NCBI RefSeq assembly: GCF_904849725.1
Contig: NC_058523.1
Coordinates: 168,188,689-168,252,688, forward strand
Direction of reading: 5' to 3'
DNA from: Hordeum vulgare subsp. vulgare
Lineage: Eukaryota; Streptophyta; Magnoliopsida; Poales; Poaceae
Length of the DNA: 64,000 nt
In this document: piece after piece, positions 57,421 through 64,000 of the stretch
Position numbering within the stretch: position 1 is the stretch's first letter
How the letters are laid out: every line of letters begins with the position of its first letter
Notes under the pieces: generated by a model
What the model was told of the DNA's origin: nothing
The model's input: the letters and a program-made list of their open reading frames with translations, nothing else
Database searches by the model: none
Made by a program: the position numbers and the translations under genes

Positions 57421-58080
57421 ATCCTATCTCGGATTTCATGGCCTCGAGCCAATTGTTGGAATTGAGGCCCACCATCGCTTCTCCATAGCTCGTAGTCTCA
57501 TTGTTGTCCAACAACATGACCTACAAGACAAGATTACAATACCACTCTGGAGTAGTATGTGTCCTTGTCGGACTACGAGGTTTGGTAGTATCTTGATCTG
57601 AAGCTTCATGATCACCATCCTTATCTTCCTCTTCAACTGGTGTAGGCACCACGAGAACATCTTCCTGCGCCCTGCTACTCCGTGGTTGAAGTGGAGGTTC
57701 AATAACCTCATCGAGTTCCACCATCCTCCCACTCAATTCTTTCGAGAGAAACACTTTCTCGAGAAATGATCCATTCTTAGCAACAAACACTTTGCCTTTG
57801 GATCTGAGATAGGAGATATACCCAACTGTTTTTGCTTTGGTATCCTATGAAGACACATTTATCCGCTTTGGGTTCGAGCTTATCAGGCTGAAGCCTTTTG
57901 ACATAAGCATCGCAACCCCAAACTTTAAGAAATGATAGCTTAGATTTCTTCCAAAACCATAGTTCATACGGTGCCATCTCAAATGGAAGTATATGGTGCC
58001 CTGTTTAAAGTGAATGTGGTTGTCTCTAATGCATAACCCCAAAACGATAGTGGCAAATCAGTAAGAGACATCATATTATG
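57421..58080 (-). pseudogene. Angela 2 integrase C-terminus and linker
   Basis: MAPYELWFWKKSKLSFLKVW and GCDAYVKRLQPDKLEPKADK with CVFIGYQSKN (57800-57977) are the conserved end of Copia integrase. MFVAKNGSFLEKVFLSKEL (57735-57790) and the acidic linker with VPTPVEEEDKDGDHEASDQD lead into RT. The segments lie in different frames. Confidence 0.7.
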
Positions 58081-58840
58081 CACCATATCCAATAGGGGAT
58101 GACTACGACATACGGACACACCATCACACTAAGGTGTTCCAGGTGGCATGATTTGTGGAACATTTTCCACATTGTCTTAAACGCATACCAAACTCATAAC
58201 TCATATATTCACCTCCACAATCACATTGTAGATATTTTATCCTCTTATCATGATGAGCTTCAACTTCACTCTAAAATCGCTTGAACCTTTCAACATTTCA
58301 GACTTGTGATTCATCAAATAAATATACCTGTATCTACTCAAATCATCTATGAAGTAATAAAATAGCAATATCTACTTCATGCTTCATCACTCATTGGACT
58401 GCATACATCAAAATGTGTTATTTCCAATAAGTCACTTGCCTGTTCCATCTCACTGGAAAAACAAGGTCTTCAGTCATCTTGCCCGTGTGGCATGGTTCGC
58501 ATGTCTCAAGCGATTCAAAAATCGAGTGAGTCCAAAGATCCGTCAGGATGAAGTTTCTTCATGCATTTACACTGATAGGGATGGTTCGCATGTCTTAAGC
58601 GATTCAAAGTCGAGTGAGTCCAAAGATCTATCAACATGGAGTCTCTTCATGCATTTTACACCAATATGACCTAAGCAGCAGTGCCACAAGTAAGTGGTAC
58701 TATCATTACTAGCTTTGCATCTTTTGGCATCAATGCTATGAACATGTGTATCACTACGATTGAGATTCAATAAGCCATTCATCTTGGGTGCATGATCATA
58801 TAAGATAGTATTCATGTAAACAGAATAAGCCATTATTCTC
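58081..58840 (-). pseudogene. Angela 2 pre-integrase and integrase N-terminus
   Basis: At 58567-58833 the frame reads MAYSVYMNTILYDHAPKMNG, STTYLWHCCLGHIGVKCMKR and LHVDRSLDSLDFESLKTCEP. This is the GAG-pre-integrase region with the H..H part of the zinc site; the last Cys of the usual CEPCL is Ser (CEPSLS). The region at 58490-58665 contains an 89-base tandem duplication that disrupts the frame. Confidence 0.7.
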
Positions 58841-59621
58841 TAACTTACATAAATAATCGTCTCGCAATAAACAAAATCAATATTTTGTGCATGCTCAACA
58901 CATACACCAAATAACATTTATTTAGGTTTATCACTAATCCCGAAGGTAGATGGAGCGTGCAATGGTGATCACATAAACCTTGGAAACACACATCAATACC
59001 TCACCCTTAGCTAGTCTTTGTTTATTCTGCAACTCCTGTTTCAATTTACTAATATTAGCAACTAAAGCGGTGTCAAATAACGAGGGGCTACAATGACCAC
59101 TAGTAAGGCACACGTCAATAACATCTATATCAAATATACTTCTATTGACATTGTCAGCCTTCTTATCTTCCAAGTATCGGGGGAAGTTCCGCTTTCAGTG
59201 ACCGTTCCCCTCACAAAAGAAGCACTCAGTCTCGGGTTTGGGTTCAACCTTGGGTTTATTCACTGAAGCGACAACTGTCTTGCCATTCCTGAAGTTCTGT
59301 TCTTGCCCTTTCCCTTCTTGAAACTATTGGTTTTACTAACCATCAACACTTGATGCTCCTTCTTTATTTCTACCTTTGCGGTGTAAAACATCACAAATAG
59401 CTAAAGGGTCATCATCTCCATCCCTGGCATGTTATAATTCATCACAAAGCTCGAGTAGCTTGGTGGCAGTGATTTGGAAAACTATGTCAATCACTATATT
59501 ATCTGGAAGATCAACTCCCACTTGATACAAGCGATTGTAGCACCCACACAATCTGAGCACATGCTCACTGATTAAGCTATTATCCTTCATCTTTCAAGCA
59601 AAGAATCTTGTTGAAGGTACC
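58841..59621 (-). pseudogene. Angela 2 gag C-terminus, zinc knuckle and protease remnant
   Basis: The gag part (59340-59600) contains translated blocks such as SEHVLRLCGCYNRLYQVGVD and LPDNIVIDIVF. The zinc knuckle near 59185-59235 reads C-F-F-C-EGNG-H with a stop and with the last Cys changed to Phe. The protease follows (58934-59173): RSIFDIDVIDVCLTSGHCSP and LFDTALVANISKLKQELQNK, where the catalytic DTG is DTA. Sequence ends abruptly at about 59621 against Athila F. Confidence 0.65.
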
Positions 59622-61177
59622 TGCTGCTGGCTACGCCTATAGGGATTTCCTTGGCAAATATGCAAAGGATTCCCCCGCGGCCTTGGAGCCTTGCCTTGGT
59701 GTTCCCTTCAAGAGGAAAGGGTGATGTCGCACAGCGGCGGTAAGTATTTCCCTCAGTTTGAGAACCAAGGTATCAATCCAGTAGGACGATCGCGTCAAGT
59801 CACAAGTACCTACACAAACACAAAGAGCTTGCACCCAACGCTATGAAGGTGTTGTCAATCCCTTATATATTGTTTGCAAAGTGAGAACTGAAAGCAAAAA
59901 GTAAACAAAGCAAAGTAAAAGTAAAAGCGGAGATGATAATTGTGAGTAGACCCGGGGGCCGTAGTGTTCACTAGTGGCTTCTCTCATGAAAGCAAGTAGA
60001 CAATGGGTGAACGAATTACTGTCGAGCAATTGATAGAACCGCGCAAAGTCATGACGTTATCTATGGCAATGATCATACATATAGGCATCACGTCCAAAAC
60101 AAGTAGACTGATACTTTCTGCATCTACTAATATTACTCCACACGTCGACCACTATCCGGCACGCATCTAGTGTATTGAGTTCATAAGAACAGAGTAACGC
60201 CTTAAGCAAGATGACATGATGTAAATGGACAATCTCAAATCTATGATGAAAGCCCATCTTGTTACCCTTGATGGCAACAACATGATGCGTGCCTTGCTGC
60301 CCCTTCTGTCACTTGGAAAGGTCACCGCACGGTATGAACCCAAAACCAAGCACTTCTCCCATTGCAAGAATCATAGATCTAGTTGGCCAAACAAAACCCA
60401 AGATTCGGAGAGACTTACAAGGATATCAAATCATGCATATAAGAAATCAGCAAAGACTCAAATATAATTCATAGATAATCTGATCACAAATCCACAATTC
60501 ATCGGATCTCGACAAACACACTGCCAAAGAGGATTACATCGGATAGATCTCCATGAAGATCATGGAGAACTTTGTATTGAAGATCCAAGAGAGAGAAGAA
60601 GCCATCTAGCTACTAACTACGGACCCATAGGTCTGAAGTAGACTACTCACGAGTCATTGGAGAGGCAATGATGTTGATGTAGAAGCCCTCCAGCTCCAAA
60701 GTCCCCTGCGGCAGGGCACCGGGAAGGGTCTCCAGATGAGATCTCGCGGAAACGGAAGCTTGCGGCGGCGGAAAAGTGGTTTCGTGGATGCCCTTATTTT
60801 TTCTGGGATTTTAGGGAATATATAGGCCAAAGAGCTAGGGCAGGCGAGCTCCACGGAGGCCACAAGCCTGGTAGCCCCCCCCTGGCCGCCGCTAAAGGGC
60901 TTGTGGGCTCCCTGTGGGCCTCCTACCTTGGCCCTCAAGTCCCCCGATCTTCTTCTGTTTTGGAAAAAATCATTTCGGGGATTTTATTCCGTTTGGACTC
61001 TGTTCCAAAATCAGATCTCAAAAAGAGTCAAAAACACAGAAAATACAACAACTGGCACTTGGCACTGAATTAATAAGTTAGTCCCAAAAAAGATATAAAA
61101 GGTATATAAAACATCCAAAGTTGACAAGATAACAGCATGAAACCATCAAAAATAATAGAAACGTTTGAGATGTATCA
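59622..61177 (-). repeat. 3' LTR of Athila F
   Basis: About 1556 bases. The right end GTTTGAGATGTATCA is clear. The left end begins TGCTGCTGGCTACGCCTATA, a longer and unusual start compared with TGCTACCTCTTGAGC in Athila B, so the exact boundary is uncertain by a few bases. Confidence 0.7.
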
Positions 61178-63815
61178 AGCATCCCCAAGCTTAACTCCTG
61201 CTCGTCCTCGAGTAGGGAAGTGATAAAGAATGAATTTTTGATGCTTTCGTGCTACCTAGCATAGATGTCCTTTGTAACTCCTCTTATGTGACAAGAATGT
61301 TCAGATCCGTTAGATTCAAAACAATAGTTTGCTATTGACGTGGAGACAATAATACTTCAAGCAAACTAGCAAGGTAATCATGAACTTTCAAAATAACAAG
61401 GCCAAAAGAAAGTTATCCCTACAAAATCATATAGTCTGGCTATGCTCTATCATCTTTGCACAACGAATTTAAATCATGCACAAACTCGGTATTGGCCAAG
61501 TAATTGTTTTCACACATTTACTTTCTCAAACTTTTTCAACTCTCACGCAATACATGAGTGTGAGCCATGGTTTTAGCACTATAAGTGGAATGGAGTGTGG
61601 TGCAGGTTGCAAGGCAAACAAGGAGAAGATCGTCACATTGACTAGGCATATCAATGAGCTATGGAGATGCTCATCAATAGATATAAATGTGAATGAGTAG
61701 GGATTTCCATACAAATGATGCACTAGAGCTAAGAGTATGTGAAAGCTCTTAAAGAAAACTGGTGGGTGTGCATCCAACTTGCTTGCTCACGAAGACCTAA
61801 GGCAATTTAGAGGAAGCCCATCATTGGAATATACAAGCCAAGTTATATAATGAAAATTTCCCACTAGCTATATGGTGGTGACAAAACGAGAGACTCTCAA
61901 TCATGAACATCATGGTGCTTAATAAGCACAAGTGTGGAAAGATGGTAGCATTGTCCCTTCTCTCTTTTTCTCTCATTTGTTTGGTGGGCTCTTTGGCCTC
62001 TTTTTTTCTTTTTTTGTGGCATCTTTGGCCTCTTTTTGTAAATGGGCTTCATTGGCCTCTTTTATTTCCTTACATGGGACAATGCTCCATCAATGATGAT
62101 CATCATACTTACAACTCAAAACTTAGAGCAATGATGACTCTATATGGAATGCCTTCGGTAGTGTACCGTGACAATGATCTAGCATGGCATAGACATCAAT
62201 GGAAACATCATGCTAGCTATCTTATGATCATGCAATGGCAATGTAGAAGTTGTGGCACATGTCATGGTGGTAGTTGCATGGCAATATATCTCAGAATGGC
62301 TTTGAAAAAGCCATAGTAGGTAGGTATGGTGGCTGTTTTGAGGGAGGCTAATGGTGGTTTTATGCACCGGCGAAAGTTGCACGGCACTAAAGAAGATAGT
62401 GATGGTGGAAGGTGAAAGTGCATCTAAACCATGGACTCAACATCAGTCATGAAGAACTCATATACTTGTTGCAAAAGTTTTAGTAGTAATCGAAACAAAG
62501 CATTCAACGCATACTCCTAGGGGAAGGGTTGGTAGGTATAAACCATCGCGCGATCCCGACCGCTACACAAAGGATGACAATCAATAAACTAATCATGCTC
62601 AGACTTCATCACATAGCGGTTCACCATACGTGCATGCTACGAGAATCACTAACTTCAACACAAGTATTTCTAGATCCACAACACCTTACTAGTATAACTT
62701 CAATATTACCACAACCACAACTCAAAACTAATTGAGATGAATCAAACTTCTCTAACTACTCAATGCACATGAAGGTGGAAGTTTTCATATCCCTTTGGAT
62801 AACTGCCCCTTTTGAGACTACTTTCATAGCATAGATCAACTGCCACGCCACGCATTGCCGTGGTCCAAAACATAGAAGTGAAGCACATAGAGCAAAATCA
62901 ACTAGCTCAAAAGATATAAGTGAAACACATGTGAGCTGAATTGCCTAACCAAAGGATATAAGTGAAGCTCGACAAAATCACGGTGAGTGCATGTCTCTCT
63001 CTCTCTCTCTTTAGGTGTGCAGCAAGGAAGATTGTGACACAACAAAAATAAAAGACTCCTGCGATACAAGACGCTCCAAGCAAAACACATAACATGTGGA
63101 AATATAGCCCCAAGTAACGTTACCGATGGATTGAAGACGAAAGAGGGGATGCCTTCCCGGGGCATCCCCAAGCTTAGGCTTTTTCGGCATCCTTGACTCA
63201 ACTTGGGGTGCCTTGGGCATCCCCAAGATTGAGCTCTTGCCACTCTTTATCTCTTTGTCCATAAGAACTTCACCCAAAACTTGAAAACTTCACAACACGA
63301 AACTTAAACAGAAACTCGTGATATCATTAGTATAAGAAAGCAAATCACCACTTCCTTAGGTACTATAGCAAACTTAAATTCTACTTATGTTGATGTTGGG
63401 TTACTGTATTTTCAATCTTCCATGGCTAATACCCCCCAATACTATCCATAGTTTCATCAAAATAAGCAACCAACTCAACAAAAATAGAATCTTTTAACAT
63501 CACACCAGTCTGTAGCAATCTGTATACTTCGTATACTTCTGGTACTTCAAAAATTCTGAAAAATTACGACAGTCTGAAGAATTTGCATAGCAATCAGCAG
63601 CAAAATAAATCAACTCAAAATCTCTCACAAAAAAAATGAAAATTATTTTCGTGAGCAGAAATTTTCTATCTTTTCCAGCATGATCAAACGATCATCCCCA
63701 AGGCTAATCATAACGGTTTCACTTGGCACAAACGCAAGAGAAACACAAAAAAACACAATCATAACAGAATTATGAAAGTGTGGACACAACAAAACAGAAA
63801 GAAAAATATAAATTC
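61178..63815 (-). other. Athila F 3' untranslated region
   Basis: No gene seen. It holds the polypurine tract, a CT-rich stretch at 61940-62060, a (CT)n run at 62995-63011, and the paired GGCATCCCCAAG phrases at 63162-63175 and 63216-63230. ORFs at 62902-63277 and 61903-62316 translate these repeats and are not genes. Confidence 0.6.
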
Positions 63816-63868
63816 ATTGGGTTGCCTCCCAACAAGCGCAATTGTTTAACGCCCTTAGCTAGGCATTG
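63816..63868 (-). repeat. Conserved post-ORF hairpin block, copy F
   Basis: Minus strand: TGCCTAGCTAAGGGCGTTAAA region, CAATTGCGC, TTGTTGGGAGGCAACCCAA; stem TTGGG/CCCAA intact. Confidence 0.6.
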
Positions 63869-64000
63869 ATAATTCAATGATGCTCACACAAAAGACAAGA
63901 CTTGAAGCACCACGAGAGCATCATAAAGGATGTGAAAATCACATCTAAGTCTAACATACTTCCTATGCATAGGCATTTTATAGGAAAACAGATTGACAAG
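63869..64000 (-). pseudogene. C-terminal end of the Athila F unknown ORF, partial
   Basis: The phrase ATGTTAGACTTAGATGTG and CCTATGCATAGGAAGTATG on the minus strand correspond to the 3' end of the Athila C ORF (28735-28815, encoding HRKWVRLKCACH). It is cut by the window edge, so its state cannot be judged. Confidence 0.4.

Larger units (their letters stand above)
48300..59621 (-). mobile_element. Angela 2: Angela/BARE-like Copia element, interrupted by Athila B
   Basis: Minus-strand element with its 3' LTR at 48300-50029, a short piece of pol 3' end at 50030-50206, the Athila B insertion (TSD ACGTT), and then pol to gag at 56364-59621. Coding order read from right to left is gag, zinc knuckle, protease, pre-integrase HHCC, integrase, RT, RNase H, as in the BARE/WIS/Angela group. 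The 5' end is cut where Athila F begins at about 59622. All domains carry stops or frameshifts. Confidence 0.8.
59622..64000 (-). mobile_element. Athila F: Athila-type element running off the window
   Basis: Minus-strand element with its 3' LTR at 59622-61177 and polypurine tract at 61178-61195, followed by the same 3' region as Athila B and C up to the hairpin block at 63816 and the start of the ORF region. The left boundary is inserted in, or joined to, Angela 2 gag after GGTACC. The 5' half is outside the window. Confidence 0.75.

Noticed and set aside
1..64000. A new defence, toxin or metabolic gene cluster
   Set aside because: All longer frames on both strands trace to transposable elements or low-complexity sequence, apart from the short B3-like pseudogene.

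Overview
This window is intergenic DNA from a large grass genome, most probably a Triticeae species (wheat, Aegilops, barley or rye type). The reasons are the BARE/WIS/Angela-like Copia LTRs (terminus TGTTGG, polypurine tract AGTGGGAGAC), at least seven Athila-type Gypsy fragments with a tRNA-Asp-like primer site (TGGCGCCGTTGCCGGGGA), a CACTA transposon whose subterminal regions are full of TTTGCCGTC/GACGGCAAA, an L1-type LINE, and two Stowaway MITEs (CTCCCTCCGTCCC). I found no intact host gene, no rRNA gene, no functional tRNA gene and no CRISPR array. The only non-transposon coding candidate is a frameshifted B3-like (DNA-binding pseudobarrel) pseudogene near 4 kb. Family names rest on remembered consensus sequences; no database search was run.

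Left part, 1-17 kb, is a row of old truncated pieces: a GC-rich unassigned stretch (1-1245); a minus-strand Copia gag with its PBS and LTR (1246-3459); the B3-like pseudogene (3938-4530); a plus-strand Gypsy LTR (5067-5932); an Athila gag-protease fragment with its 5' LTR on the minus strand (5933-9208); the U5 end of another Gypsy LTR (9370 on); and a long unassigned stretch with diverged repeats (about 10.1-14.3 kb). A decayed Angela-type pol and 3' LTR follow from about 14.5 kb.

Middle part, 15.7-40.4 kb, is a nest five levels deep, resolved by target-site duplications (TSDs) read in the sequence. Athila D (3' end at 37666-40440) was hit by Angela 1, whose 3' LTR is split into 15692-17296 and 37459-37665. 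That LTR holds Athila A (17297-37453, TSD GGGAT). A's 3' LTR holds Athila C (23724-37096, minus strand, TSD AACCT). C's 5' LTR holds a 3.27 kb CACTA element (30717-33990, TSD ATA) and a 5'-truncated LINE (34658 to about 36815, minus strand). Removing the insertions restores LTR lengths that agree with their partners.

Right part, 40.4-64 kb, is a second nest. Athila E (from 40981) carries an unclassified 1.5 kb insertion in its 5' LTR, a Stowaway in its 3' region, and Angela 2 (48300 to about 59621, minus strand) in its 3' LTR. Angela 2 is interrupted by Athila B (50212-56358, TSD ACGTT) and abuts Athila F (59622 to beyond the window).

Athila A and C have no recognisable reverse transcriptase or integrase; they share an acidic ORF of unknown function, and the part of F in view looks the same. 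E has a different unknown ORF, and B keeps only a retropepsin-like ORF. Copies A, B, C, E and F share a conserved short block with a small hairpin just after the ORF, and A-F share the same polypurine tract. They look like a non-autonomous group that needs proteins from elsewhere. I see no evidence of a new host defence or metabolic system; the most distinctive content is this group and its mosaic LTRs.
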